Shown in pieces: positions 7,224-15,659 of a stretch of 64,000 nt of DNA. Source of the DNA: Marivibrio sp040218065 (GTDB lineage Bacteria > Pseudomonadota > Alphaproteobacteria > UBA8366 > Aestuariispiraceae). The position numbers and the translations under genes were made by a program. Location: assembly GCF_040218065.1 (NCBI RefSeq), contig NZ_JAVJQE010000009.1, positions 223,062-287,061 of the forward strand. The letters are read 5' to 3'. Positions within the stretch are counted from its first letter, which is position 1. Each line of letters starts with the position of its first letter. A model generated the notes under the pieces. It was not told the DNA's origin, did not search any database, and saw only the letters and a list, made by a program, of their open reading frames with translations.

Positions 7224-9005
7224 ATGACCGACACCGCCCCTCTGGCCCCGCCCCCGCCGCCGTCAGGACCGGGAGACCCGGACGCATTGGAGCCTGCGGC
7301 GCCGCGCCGCGTCTCCGGGCGGCGCGCGCAGTGGCGGCCCAGCGCGCTGGGTCTCCTGGCGCTGCTCACGGCGTTGGTCCTGGCGCTGCCGGTTCTGGCG
7401 GTCGCAGCCCACCTCTTCGATCGCTCGGAGATCATGGGCCACATCATGGCGACGCTGCTGCCGCGCTATATCGAGAACACGCTGTGGATGATGGCGGGCG
7501 TCCCCTTGGGCGTCGCCGTGATCGGTACGGGTTGCGCCTGGCTCACCACGATGTGCCGCTTTCCCGGACGGCTGATCTTCGATTGGGCGTTGATTCTGCC
7601 CTTGGCGGCGCCGGCCTACATTCTGGCCTACGTCTATTCAGACTTCCTGCAGCATTCCGGCCCGGTTCAGACCGGATTCCGCGCGCTGATGGGGTGGACC
7701 CCGCGCGAGGGGTGGTTTCCCAACATCCGCTCGCTGCCCGGCGCGATTCTGATGTTCACGCTGACGCTGTATCCGTACGTCTATCTGCTCGCGCGCGCGG
7801 CGTTCCTGGAGCAGTCTGTCGGCGTGTTCGAGGCGGCGCGAACCATGGGCTGCAGCGCGCTGCAGGCCTTCCGCCGGATCGCGCTCCCGCTGGCCCGCCC
7901 GGCGATTGCGACAGGCGTGGCGCTCGCCCTGATGGAGACGCTGGCGGATTTCGGCGCGGTTCAGCATTTCGGCGTGCAGACCTTCACGACCGGCGTCTAT
8001 CGCGCCTTCTATTCGTATGGCGATCCGGTCGCGGCGGCGCAGCTCGCCTCCATGCTGCTCGGCTTCGTCGCCCTGCTGCTGGTGTTCGAGCGGGTGAGCC
8101 GGGGCAAGCGCGGCTTCCAGTCGTCCGGCGTCTACAAGGTGCTGCCAGGCTATCGACTGCGCGGCTGGCGCGCCGCCGGCGCGGTCGCGGCCTGTACGAC
8201 GCCGATCCTGTTCGGCTTCCTGCTGCCGGGCGGGCTGATGGTCGCCATGTCGATCGAGGCGGGCAATTTGTTCGAGGCGCGCACGCTCGGCCTGATCTGG
8301 AACAGCTTCTCGCTGGCCGCGGTCGCGGCCGTCGTCGCGGTGCTGACGGCGCTGCTGCTGGCCTACGCCAATCGCCTCGACCGCTCGAAGATCGCGCGCG
8401 GGGCCGTGCGCGCGGCGGGGCTCGGCTACGCCGTACCCGGATCGGTCATCGCGGTCGGGCTCTTGATCCCGCTCGGCGCCGCCGACAACGCGCTCGACGC
8501 TTGGATGCGCGAGACTGTCGGCGTCTCAACCGGTCTGATCTTCACCGGCGGCGTGGCGGCGTTGGTCTACGCCTATCTGGTGCGCTTCATGGCGGTCGCC
8601 TTGCAGACGGTGGAGGCGGGACTGACGAAGGTCACGCCGTCGATGGACGACGCATCGCGGACGCTCGGCCGCGGCCCTTGGCGGACGGCCAAGGATGTGC
8701 ACGCGCCGATCCTGTCCACCAGCCTGCTGACGGCGGGCCTGATCGTCTTCGTCGACGTGATGAAGGAGTTGCCGGCGACGATCATCCTGCGCCCGTTCGA
8801 TTTCAACACGCTGGCGATCACCGCCTACAATCTGGCGTCAGACGAACGGCTGACCCAGTCGGCCGCGCCGTCGCTTATGATCGTCCTCGTCGGCCTGCTG
8901 CCGATCATCATCTTGAGCCGCCGGATCGCCGCCGCGCGGCCGGGCGCGGCGGCGAAACGGCGGCGCAAGCGCGGCCGCCTCGGGACGGCTGCGAGCGCGC
9001 GCTGA
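7224..9005 (+). CDS. Ferric-iron ABC transporter permease (FbpB/SfuB type, fused double module)
   Basis: A 593-residue inner-membrane protein with about 12 transmembrane segments arranged as two homologous permease modules, as in FbpB/SfuB. Each half carries a cytoplasmic EAA-type loop that contacts the ATPase: EAARTMGCSALQAFRRI near residue 202 and DDASRTLGRGPWRTAKDV near 475. The first 50 residues are a proline-rich cytosolic tail. It would pass Fe3+ delivered by a periplasmic binding protein. The likely binding protein is encoded separately at 15660-16697, and no ATPase gene appears in the window. No AT-rich Fur-like site was found directly upstream. A thiamine or putrescine transporter is less likely given the fused 12-TM size. 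Confidence 0.85.
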   Translation: MTDTAPLAPPPPPSGPGDPDALEPAAPRRVSGRRAQWRPSALGLLALLTALVLALPVLAVAAHLFDRSEIMGHIMATLLPRYIENTLWMMAGVPLGVAVIGTGCAWLTTMCRFPGRLIFDWALILPLAAPAYILAYVYSDFLQHSGPVQTGFRALMGWTPREGWFPNIRSLPGAILMFTLTLYPYVYLLARAAFLEQSVGVFEAARTMGCSALQAFRRIALPLARPAIATGVALALMETLADFGAVQHFGVQTFTTGVYRAFYSYGDPVAAAQLASMLLGFVALLLVFERVSRGKRGFQSSGVYKVLPGYRLRGWRAAGAVAACTTPILFGFLLPGGLMVAMSIEAGNLFEARTLGLIWNSFSLAAVAAVVAVLTALLLAYANRLDRSKIARGAVRAAGLGYAVPGSVIAVGLLIPLGAADNALDAWMRETVGVSTGLIFTGGVAALVYAYLVRFMAVALQTVEAGLTKVTPSMDDASRTLGRGPWRTAKDVHAPILSTSLLTAGLIVFVDVMKELPATIILRPFDFNTLAITAYNLASDERLTQSAAPSLMIVLVGLLPIIILSRRIAAARPGAAAKRRRKRGRLGTAASAR

Positions 9006-9082
9006 AAGCGCTTGCGCGACGCGCGCGACGCCCCCTAGCGTAGCGTCCGTCGGTCCGAGGGTGGGGCCTTCGGAGAACTTTC

Positions 9083-9478
9083 ATGACGCACAGCCTGTCT
9101 AACCATTTTCTGCGCGCGTCCGTCCTCTACGCCTTGGCCGGCATGGCGCTCGGCATTCACATGGCGGCGAGCCGCGATCACGGCCAGCACGCCACCCACG
9201 CCCATCTGATGCTGTTCGGCTGGATCGGCATGACCCTCTACGCCCTGGTCTATCGGCTGTTGCCGGCGACCGCGGAAGGGATCCTGCCCAAGCTTCACGC
9301 GTCCCTCGCCCATCTCGGGCTGATCGGGCTGACCGCGGGTCTCTATCTTCTGTACGCGGACCGGATCGCGACGGGCGAGCCGATCGCCGCCGTCGCCTCG
9401 CTGGCGCTGTTCGCCAACATGGCCCTGTTCGGGCTGATCGTCTTCCGCGCCACCGGACGCGCCGCCGCGCCGGCATAG
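9083..9478 (+). CDS. Four-helix membrane protein with conserved histidines (cytochrome oxidase-like fragment family)
   Basis: A 131-residue protein with four predicted transmembrane helices. The first two contain GMALGIHMAASRDH and THAHLMLFGWIGMTLYALVYR, resembling the HxxHLxxxGW motif of small proteins often annotated as heme-copper oxidase subunit I-like. The histidines may bind heme or metal, but no biochemical role is established for this small family. The start has a modest upstream GGAG. It sits between the iron permease and a DMT exporter on the same strand, with 77 and 59 base gaps. Function is unknown. Confidence 0.7.
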   Translation: MTHSLSNHFLRASVLYALAGMALGIHMAASRDHGQHATHAHLMLFGWIGMTLYALVYRLLPATAEGILPKLHASLAHLGLIGLTAGLYLLYADRIATGEPIAAVASLALFANMALFGLIVFRATGRAAAPA

Positions 9479-9537
9479 ACCTTGTGCCGCCGCACGGGCT
9501 GGCGGGCGCGGGTGCAAGCGCGTAGCGTCGGTGCGTC

Positions 9538-10449
9538 ATGACCGACGCCGCCGCCAAGCCCCCGCCCCCGCCCCGTCCGGCGGAAGACCCAAAGGCCGCC
9601 CTCAAGGGCGTCGGCCTGATGTGCCTCGCCGTCTTCCTGTTCATCATGTTGGAGATGACGGCGAAGGCGGCGGCCGACCACATCCCGGTCGCGCAGACGG
9701 TCTGGGCGCGCTATTTCTCGCACCTGGCGCTGATGACGGTCTTTCTGGCGCCGCGCTACGGCAAGCGCCTGGTGGCGACCAAGCGTCCGGGCCTGCAGCT
9801 CGCGCGCTCGCTGTTCCTGCTGACGATGACCGGCTGCACCTTCTTCTCGCTGCGCCATCTGCAGATGGTGGAGGTGACGACCATCGGTTTCGCCGCGCCT
9901 TTCTTCGTCGCCGCGCTGAGCGTGCCGCTGTTGGGGGAGCGCGTCGGCTTTCACCGCTGGACAGCGATCGCGCTCGGCTTCGTGGGCGTGGCGATCGCCA
10001 TGCGCCCGGGTTTGGGGGTCTTCCAATGGGCCTCGCTCGTCATCCTGTTCGGGGCCTTCATGAACGCGCTCTATCTCATCCTGACGCGCAAGGCGAAGGA
10101 CGAGGATCCGATCGTCTCGATCTATTTCACCAGCTTCGCCGGCGCGCTGATCATGAGCCTGATCGTTCCCTTCGTCTGGGTCACGCCGAGCGACCCGATG
10201 GGTTGGGTCATCATGGTGGCGCTGGGGCTGTTCGGCGGTCTGGGGCACTTCCTGTTGATCCTCGGACACACGATGGCGCCGGCGTCGCTGTTGGCCCCCT
10301 TCTACTACACGCAACTCGCTTTTTCGGTCGGGGTCGGTTATGCGGTCTTCGGCGACGTGCCCGACGGCTTCACCATCGCCGGCGCGCTGATCGTCTTGGC
10401 GAGCGGCCTCTACCTGATCTATCGCGAGCGAAAAAAAGCGCGCGCGTAG
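9538..10449 (+). CDS. DMT-superfamily transporter (EamA)
   Basis: A 303-residue protein with ten predicted transmembrane helices in two EamA repeats, the layout of drug/metabolite exporters such as RhaT/YdcZ relatives. Short hallmarks include VWARYFSHLALM, the ERVGFHRWTAIALGFVGVAIAMRP junction at the end of the first repeat, and the terminal GALIVLASGLYLIYRERKK. The proline-rich first 20 residues are probably cytosolic. Substrate is unknown; members export amino acids, nucleotides or amphipathic compounds. It is a single gene. A short T-rich stretch follows the stop (10451-10461), but without a clear hairpin. Confidence 0.85.
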   Translation: MTDAAAKPPPPPRPAEDPKAALKGVGLMCLAVFLFIMLEMTAKAAADHIPVAQTVWARYFSHLALMTVFLAPRYGKRLVATKRPGLQLARSLFLLTMTGCTFFSLRHLQMVEVTTIGFAAPFFVAALSVPLLGERVGFHRWTAIALGFVGVAIAMRPGLGVFQWASLVILFGAFMNALYLILTRKAKDEDPIVSIYFTSFAGALIMSLIVPFVWVTPSDPMGWVIMVALGLFGGLGHFLLILGHTMAPASLLAPFYYTQLAFSVGVGYAVFGDVPDGFTIAGALIVLASGLYLIYRERKKARA

Positions 10450-10621
10450 ACGATTTTTTCATCATTGCTGTGATCTAAGAGAGCCGGGGCCGCGAAAGAA
10501 GGCGGCCGCATCGCCGCGGCGCGAAACGGAACGTCCGATCGCACGCCCATTCGCCGGGTCGGCCCCAGACGGGGGGTCGGCCCGCTCTCGTTCCAAACTG
10601 CGTTTTCAAAGGAGGCGCGCC

Positions 10622-10777
10622 ATGTCCGACCAGCTGCTCACCCTGTTCGCCGCCGGCAGCCTTGGGCTGCTGACGCTCGCCTCCTTCAGCGCCTGGGCCT
10701 ATGTGCTGATGCGCGATCTGCGCGCCGCGCGCGCAGCCAGACGGGCGGCTGCGGCGGCGGCGCAGGCGGCGCTTTAG
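10622..10777 (+). CDS. Small single-span membrane protein, 51 residues
   Basis: This small ORF starts with ATG and has a perfect GGAGG at 10611-10615, six bases upstream. The product begins MSDQLLTLFAAGSLG, crosses the membrane once (about residues 5-30, Leu/Ala-rich ending AWAYVLM), and ends in a basic then alanine-rich tail (RDLRAARAARRAAAAAA). The positive tail predicts N-out, C-in topology. It overlaps the convergent PAS gene by four bases at the 3' ends. No family is recognised. The strong ribosome-binding site, ordinary codon use and clean membrane segment support it as real, but expression is unproven. Confidence 0.6.
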   Translation: MSDQLLTLFAAGSLGLLTLASFSAWAYVLMRDLRAARAARRAAAAAAQAAL

Positions 10778-11349
10778 AGGCGAGGAGGATCGCGCAACAA
10801 ATAGCCGACGGGCGGCGGACGGTCTTCGGTGCAAAGATCGATCACGCCGAGGATGTGGGCGACCCGGCCGCCGTCGACCAAGGGGAGCATCAGCCGATCG
10901 AAGCGCCGCCACTCGTAGCGACTCCACTCGCCGCTCAACCGCTCCAACCGCGGGACGGGATGTCGCACCATCGCGTCGAAGTCCCGGCGCGTCCGCTCGA
11001 CGTCGATCAGGCCTTCGCACTCCGCCAGGCGATGCCGGGTGAAACGCCCGCCCAATCGCTCCTCGATTCGGCCTCCGACGACGGTGAAGCGATAGTCCTC
11101 CGGCTCGACCGCCGCCAAAAAGACGTTCGGCAACGCGCCTGCAATCGCCATCGGGTCGAAGTCGGCGCGGCTCGGCGCGCCGCCCGGCCAGGCCAGGCTC
11201 TTCCAATAGCCGTACACCTCGGCCAGCGGCGCCCCGAAGCCGGGCAGTTCCCGCTCAACCGCATCCTCGGCTTCGAGCGTCGCGTGTTCGCGCAACGCGT
11301 CGCCGGGGGCGCCGCCCAGGACGGGGATCATCGCCCCGCCCCTGCGCAT
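10774..11349 (-). CDS. PAS domain protein (PAS_5-like)
   Basis: A 191-residue soluble protein. The region YGYWKSLAWPGGAPSRADFDPMAIAGALPNVFL, followed by DYRFTVVGGRIEERLGG and a C-terminal strand RVAHILGVID, matches the alphaproteobacterial PAS_5 family. Its members are single sensory domains of about 160-190 residues, mostly without an attached output domain. Ligand and partner are unknown. An internal ATG at 11331 (MIPVLGG) is an alternative start. Upstream lies an AT-rich block with two inverted repeats (11473-11515) that may hold its promoter. It overlaps the small membrane ORF by four bases tail to tail. Confidence 0.78.
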   Translation of the reverse strand: MRRGGAMIPVLGGAPGDALREHATLEAEDAVERELPGFGAPLAEVYGYWKSLAWPGGAPSRADFDPMAIAGALPNVFLAAVEPEDYRFTVVGGRIEERLGGRFTRHRLAECEGLIDVERTRRDFDAMVRHPVPRLERLSGEWSRYEWRRFDRLMLPLVDGGRVAHILGVIDLCTEDRPPPVGYLLRDPPRL

Positions 11350-11472
11350 CCGCGCGCCGCAGGCGGGCCGTTGCGATCGACAGAAACGCAGGGCCTCATG
11401 CGTCCCCCTTCCTCGCTCACGCTCGCCGCGCGCCGCTGCGCGCGAGCATCGACCTCCGTAATACTACCCGAT

Positions 11473-11546
11473 CACCGGAACACGGTGAACGATAAAACGC
11501 TGAATTATTTATCGTAACAGTATTCCGCGCACGGGCGCTGCGCCCG
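11473..11546 (-). promoter_or_regulatory. AT-rich block with three successive inverted repeats
   Basis: Between the SDR stop and the PAS start, an AT-rich island holds CACCG-n5-CGGTG (11473-11487), ACGATAAA-n11-TTTATCGT (11489-11515) and CGGGCGC-T-GCGCCCG (11532-11546). The rightmost could help terminate the leftward asnB operon. The middle AT-rich repeat is in the right place for the PAS gene promoter or operator. The base composition contrasts sharply with its surroundings. Confidence 0.45.
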
Positions 11547-11552
11547 CGGCCC

Positions 11553-12323
11553 TCACGCCAACGACCGAATCGCCCCGTCGATGCTGATCGCCTGGCCGGA
11601 GATGCGCGCGCCGGCAGGGGAGCAGAGATAGACCGCCATCGCCGCGATATCGTCGGGGCTCACCATCGTCTCCAGCGCGGCGAAGCGCGCGTATTGGGCG
11701 CGCATCTCGGCCTCCGGCACGCCGCGCGCGGCGGCCTTGTCGGCGATGACGCGCTCGATACGCTCCCCCTCGACGACGCCGGGCAGCAAGCTGTTCGCGC
11801 GGATTCCGGCCGGCCCCAGCTCGGCGGCCAGGGTTTGGGTGAAGCCGACCACCGCGAATTTCGAGGCTGAATAAGGCGTGCGCAGCGGATAGGGAAATTT
11901 GCCGGCCGCGCTGGAGAGCGTGACGATCGATCCGCCGCCGGCCGTCTTCAGCAGCGGAACCCCGGCGCGCACCGTCAGGAACATGCCGTCGATATTGACC
12001 GCCATGGTGCGCCGCCAGTCCTCGAGGCTCACCTCCTCCACCGGCAGGGCCGGCCCGGCGATCCCGGCGTTGGCGATCAGATTGTCGAGGCCGCCGAGCC
12101 GCTCGCGGGCCGTCTTGAACAGGCGGACGACGTCGTCCTCGTCGCTTACGTCGGCGCGCACGCCCGTCACCTGCGGGCGCTCTTCGGCCAACCGCGCGAG
12201 GGCGGTTTCATCGACATCGCACACGATGATCCGGGCGCCCGCCTCCAGGAAATGCTCGACCATGCGCCGGCCGATGCCGGCGGCGCCGGCGGTGATAAGC
12301 GTGCGGGGGGCGATGAGAGTCAT
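11553..12323 (-). CDS. SDR-family oxidoreductase
   Basis: A 256-residue classical short-chain dehydrogenase. The cofactor loop reads TAGAAGIG (TGxxxGIG type), NAG follows strand 4 (LIANAGIAG), and the catalytic Ser/YSASK pair is present (YSASKFAVVGF). A C-terminal GQAISIDGAI is typical. An aspartate after strand 2 (VCDVDE) suggests NAD(H) preference. Substrate is unknown. I prefer the ATG at 12323 because AAGGA lies 10 bases upstream and the family begins there. An ATG at 12362, overlapping the glycosyltransferase stop as ATGA, would add 13 residues. It is the last gene of the leftward asnB-glycosyltransferase-SDR operon, so sugar or polyol oxidation is plausible. Confidence 0.88.
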   Translation of the reverse strand: MTLIAPRTLITAGAAGIGRRMVEHFLEAGARIIVCDVDETALARLAEERPQVTGVRADVSDEDDVVRLFKTARERLGGLDNLIANAGIAGPALPVEEVSLEDWRRTMAVNIDGMFLTVRAGVPLLKTAGGGSIVTLSSAAGKFPYPLRTPYSASKFAVVGFTQTLAAELGPAGIRANSLLPGVVEGERIERVIADKAAARGVPEAEMRAQYARFAALETMVSPDDIAAMAVYLCSPAGARISGQAISIDGAIRSLA

Positions 12324-12358
12324 GGGCGGACCATCCTTCTTCGGCTGAGCGCGCCCCC

Positions 12359-13528
12359 TCATTGGGGCGGCGACGGTTCGCGCAGCGTCGCATCATAAAG
12401 CGCCAGCGTCTCCGCGACGATCCGGTCGATCGAAAAGCGCTCCTCCGCCAGCCGCCGCGCGGCCTGGCCCATCTGCGCGCGCAAGGTCGCGTCGCGCGCA
12501 AGGCGCTCCAACGCGTCGGCCAGCGGCTCAACCGCGCGGACGGGGACGCGAAGGCCGGTCTCGCCCTCGACGCAGACCTCGCGGCAGCCGGGCGCGTCGG
12601 TCGCGACAATGGGTCGGCCGCAGGCGGCGGCCTCCAGCAAGGACTTCGGCAAGCCCTCGCGATAGCTCGGCAGGACGGCGATGTGGCTGCGCGCGTATTC
12701 GCCGGCGACGTCGCGCGTCTTGCCGGCCGCCTCCACCAGCCCCTCGGCGACCCAGGCCTCGATCGTCTCGCGCGGGATTGCGGCCGGGTTGGCGTCGCTC
12801 GGCCCGACCAGCCGGACGGTCAGCGGGACGCCGCGCGCGCCCAACAGCCGCGCCGCCTCGACCAGCTCGCCGATCCCCTTGTCCCACAGCATGCGCGACA
12901 GGCAAAGCGCGACCGGCGGCCGGTCGTCCGAAATCGGCGGGGGCTCGGCCGGGCGCAAGGCGTCCACGTCCACGCCGGAGCCGCGGATGGTGGCGATCTT
13001 CCGGTCCGACACGCCCAGCAGGTCGCGAAACAGCGCCCGATCGTCGTCGTTCTGCACGATGACCGAGACCTGAGCCCGTCGGTTCAGCCAGCCCATCGCA
13101 CCGCGGATAGCCGGGCGAAGAAGTCGCGCCTTCAGCCCCTGCGAAATGAACAGAAATCCCATGCCCGCCATCGCATTCACCACCTGCGGGACCCCGGTCA
13201 TCAGGGCGGCGAGCGTGCCGTAGAGCGTCGGCTTCATGGCGACCTGATGGACCAGATCCGGCCGCTCGCGCTGATAAACCCGGCGGATTTCGGCCAAGGT
13301 CTTGAGATCAGCGATCGGGTTCAACCCGCTGCGGTCAAATGGGATCGGGGCGACCGCAAAGCCTTCGGCTTCAAGGGTCGCGCGGTCGTCGTTGATGCGG
13401 GTCGCGACGACGACCCGCGCGCCCGCCTCACGCGCCGCGCGGGCCAGCGGCAAACGGTGGGAGAGGAAATACCAATCCTCGCTTACAAGGTAGAGGATCG
13501 TGCGGCCGGAGAGGTCCGGCGCGCTCAT
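12359..13528 (-). CDS. Glycosyltransferase family 4 (GT-B)
   Basis: A 389-residue GT-B glycosyltransferase. The N-terminal Rossmann domain begins ILYLVSEDWYFLSHRLPLARAAREAG, the usual acceptor-side motif of the WbpX/PglA-like group. The C-terminal domain has LCLSRMLWDKGIGELVEAA and the donor-binding PSYREGLPKSLLEAAACGRPIVATDAPG with the EX7E pair. It should add a sugar from a nucleotide donor to a lipid-linked or cell-surface acceptor at the cytosolic membrane face. The start at 13528 overlaps the asnB stop as ATGA. The asparagine synthetase neighbour is typical of surface polysaccharide loci, but the usual flippase and polymerase genes are absent. Confidence 0.88.
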   Translation of the reverse strand: MSAPDLSGRTILYLVSEDWYFLSHRLPLARAAREAGARVVVATRINDDRATLEAEGFAVAPIPFDRSGLNPIADLKTLAEIRRVYQRERPDLVHQVAMKPTLYGTLAALMTGVPQVVNAMAGMGFLFISQGLKARLLRPAIRGAMGWLNRRAQVSVIVQNDDDRALFRDLLGVSDRKIATIRGSGVDVDALRPAEPPPISDDRPPVALCLSRMLWDKGIGELVEAARLLGARGVPLTVRLVGPSDANPAAIPRETIEAWVAEGLVEAAGKTRDVAGEYARSHIAVLPSYREGLPKSLLEAAACGRPIVATDAPGCREVCVEGETGLRVPVRAVEPLADALERLARDATLRAQMGQAARRLAEERFSIDRIVAETLALYDATLREPSPPQ

Positions 13529-15450
13529 GCGTTCAGCCATCGCTCAGCCCACGCCTCCAGCATCAAGACGCCCCACAACGCCTCCGCCCGGCCTTGGCCG
13601 GCGCCGGTCAGGTGATCCGCCCAGACCCGGCGCACGACGGCCGGGTCGACGAAGCCCCGACGGCGCAAGCGCTCCTCGCTCAACAGGTCGCCCGCCCACT
13701 CCCGCAAGGGGCCGCGCAGCCAGTCGCCCAGCGGCAAGGCGAACCCGGCCTTGGGCCGCTCCACCAGATGGCGGGGGACGTGGCGATAGAGGATCTGGCG
13801 CAACGGGTGCTTGGTGACGCCGTCCTTGAGCTTGAGCGACGCCGGCATCGACCAGGCGTATTCGACCACCCGGTGGTCCAAAAGCGGCACGCGCGCCTCA
13901 AGGCCGACCGCCATGCTGGCGCGATCGACCTTGGTCAGGATGTCGTTCGGCAGATACGTCAAGGCGTCGATCAGGGCCGCCCGCTCCGCCGCGCCAAGGC
14001 CGGGCGGCAAGCCGGCGGGCAGCAGATCGTCAGGCGCGGCGGGGTCGAGCAGCCCGTCCGCCGCGCGCCAATGGCCGACAACGTCGAGATAGCGGGCGTC
14101 CCGGTCCGGCGCGGCCAAGGCCCGGGCGAGCTTCGCCGCCTTGTCGTCGACCTGACGCGGGCGCTTGTCCGCCGGCATCAGGCGCGCCAGAGCTTGCGCG
14201 CCGCCCGGCCCCAGCGCCTTCAAGCCGCCGGCCGCAAGCCGGCGCAACGCCGCCGGGGCGACGTCCAGCCGGGCCAGTCGGGCGAGCGCTTTGTGTCGGT
14301 TGTAGCCGAGAAACATCTCGTCCCCGCCGTCCCCGCTCAACGCAACCGTGACCGAACGCCGCGCCAACCGGCTCACCAGATAAGTCGGCAGGGCGGAGCT
14401 GTCGGCGAAGGGCTCGTCGTACCAGTCCGGCAGATTGGGGATCAGCTCGCGGGCTTCCTTGGGCGCAAGATAGAGGTCGGTGTGGTCGGTCTTCAGATGG
14501 GCGGCCACCTGCTTGGCGTGCGCCGCCTCGTCGAAACCCTGATTGTCGAAGCCGATGGTGAAGGTCTTGATCGGGCGGTCGCTTTTCGCCTGCATCAGCG
14601 CCGCCACGGTCGAACTGTCGATTCCGCCCGACAGCAAGGCGCCCAACGGCACGTCGGCGACCATGCGTCTTTCGACCGCGTCGCCGATCAGCGTCTCCAG
14701 CGCATCCAGACTCTCGGTCTCGTCGCCGCCGCGCCGGGGCTGGGCCGCGACCTCCTCCAGCCGCCAATAACGCCCGCCCTCGCGCGCGCCGCTCTCGGCG
14801 TCGATCGAAAGCCAGCCGCCGGGGACGAGTTGCTCGATCCCGCGATAGATGGTGCGCGGCGCGCCCACGCAATTGAACCGCAGGAAGCGGTCGACGCTCG
14901 TCGGGTCGACCTCTCCGCGCCAGTCCGGATGCGCCGCGAGCGCCTTCAACTCCGATCCCCACAAGATCAGATCGCCCTGCCGGCCGTGGTAGAGCGGCTT
15001 GATTCCCAGCCGGTCGCGGACCAGCCACAGCTTGCGGTCGCGCGCGTCCCACAGCGCGATCGCAAACATGCCGATCAGGCGCTCGACCGTCTCCAGCACG
15101 CCGTGCCGGGCGACATGCTCAAGCATCACCTCCGTATCGGAGGCGCCGCGGAAGGTGACGCCGGCGCTCTCCAACTCGCCGCGCAGTTCGCTGTGATTGT
15201 AGATCTCGCCGTTGTAGGTGACGGTCCAGCGGCCGTCGGCGCTGGTCATCGGCTGACGGCCCGCCTCGCTCAGGTCGATGATCGAGAGGCGGCGAAACGA
15301 CATGGCGAGACCCGCCCCCTCGCAGGCGTGGGCGCCTGCGTCGTCGGGCCCGCGATGGCGCAGCGCGTCGCCCATCGCCTGAGCGCGCGCCTTTAGCGCC
15401 TGCGCCGAGGTCGAACGGGTGAGATCGAGAAAGCCGGCCAATCCGCACAT
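13525..15450 (-). CDS. asnB: Asparagine synthase (glutamine-hydrolysing)
   Basis: A 641-residue two-domain enzyme. The class II glutamine amidotransferase domain starts MCGLAGF with the nucleophilic Cys2, followed by RHRGPDD and SFRRLSIIDLSE. The synthetase domain has the PP-loop LLSGGIDSSTVAALM and SGDGGDEMFLGYNR. It makes asparagine or an amidated sugar from an acyl-adenylate. The ~640-residue length matches the AsnB versions found in capsule and exopolysaccharide clusters, longer than the ~554-residue E. coli AsnB. It heads an operon with the glycosyltransferase and SDR genes. The actual substrate may be a uronic acid rather than aspartate, as in the WbpS-like group; this is inference. Confidence 0.9.
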   Translation of the reverse strand: MCGLAGFLDLTRSTSAQALKARAQAMGDALRHRGPDDAGAHACEGAGLAMSFRRLSIIDLSEAGRQPMTSADGRWTVTYNGEIYNHSELRGELESAGVTFRGASDTEVMLEHVARHGVLETVERLIGMFAIALWDARDRKLWLVRDRLGIKPLYHGRQGDLILWGSELKALAAHPDWRGEVDPTSVDRFLRFNCVGAPRTIYRGIEQLVPGGWLSIDAESGAREGGRYWRLEEVAAQPRRGGDETESLDALETLIGDAVERRMVADVPLGALLSGGIDSSTVAALMQAKSDRPIKTFTIGFDNQGFDEAAHAKQVAAHLKTDHTDLYLAPKEARELIPNLPDWYDEPFADSSALPTYLVSRLARRSVTVALSGDGGDEMFLGYNRHKALARLARLDVAPAALRRLAAGGLKALGPGGAQALARLMPADKRPRQVDDKAAKLARALAAPDRDARYLDVVGHWRAADGLLDPAAPDDLLPAGLPPGLGAAERAALIDALTYLPNDILTKVDRASMAVGLEARVPLLDHRVVEYAWSMPASLKLKDGVTKHPLRQILYRHVPRHLVERPKAGFALPLGDWLRGPLREWAGDLLSEERLRRRGFVDPAVVRRVWADHLTGAGQGRAEALWGVLMLEAWAERWLNA

Positions 15451-15548
15451 GATCGGCGGAGACTAGTGCGCTTCGGGGCGAGCGTCACGCTGGGAGAGAC
15501 GCGGCGGCGGTCAACCGCGCGGACGGCTGGGCAAAAAAGATAGAATCC

Positions 15549-15575
15549 TGCAATTGACAATCACTCTCATTTGCA
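15549..15575 (+). promoter_or_regulatory. Fur-type iron box overlapping a promoter
   Basis: A 27-bp imperfect palindrome with arms TGCAA (15549) and TTGCA (15571-15575) and a core GACAATCACTCTC. Read on the other strand it closely resembles the known Fur box pattern TGCAAATGAGAATGATT. It overlaps a TTGACA -35 element (15554-15559), with a weak TACCCA -10 after 17 bases. Binding of Fur or a Fur-family regulator here would block transcription of the ferric-iron binding protein gene that starts 85 bases downstream. Confidence 0.75.
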
Positions 15576-15659
15576 ATACCCATCGACGCGTCGCGGGCGA
15601 TAGGCGCGGCCGAGAGGGCCTCCCCGCCCGAATGAACGAGACATCGGAGAAGGAAAGAC

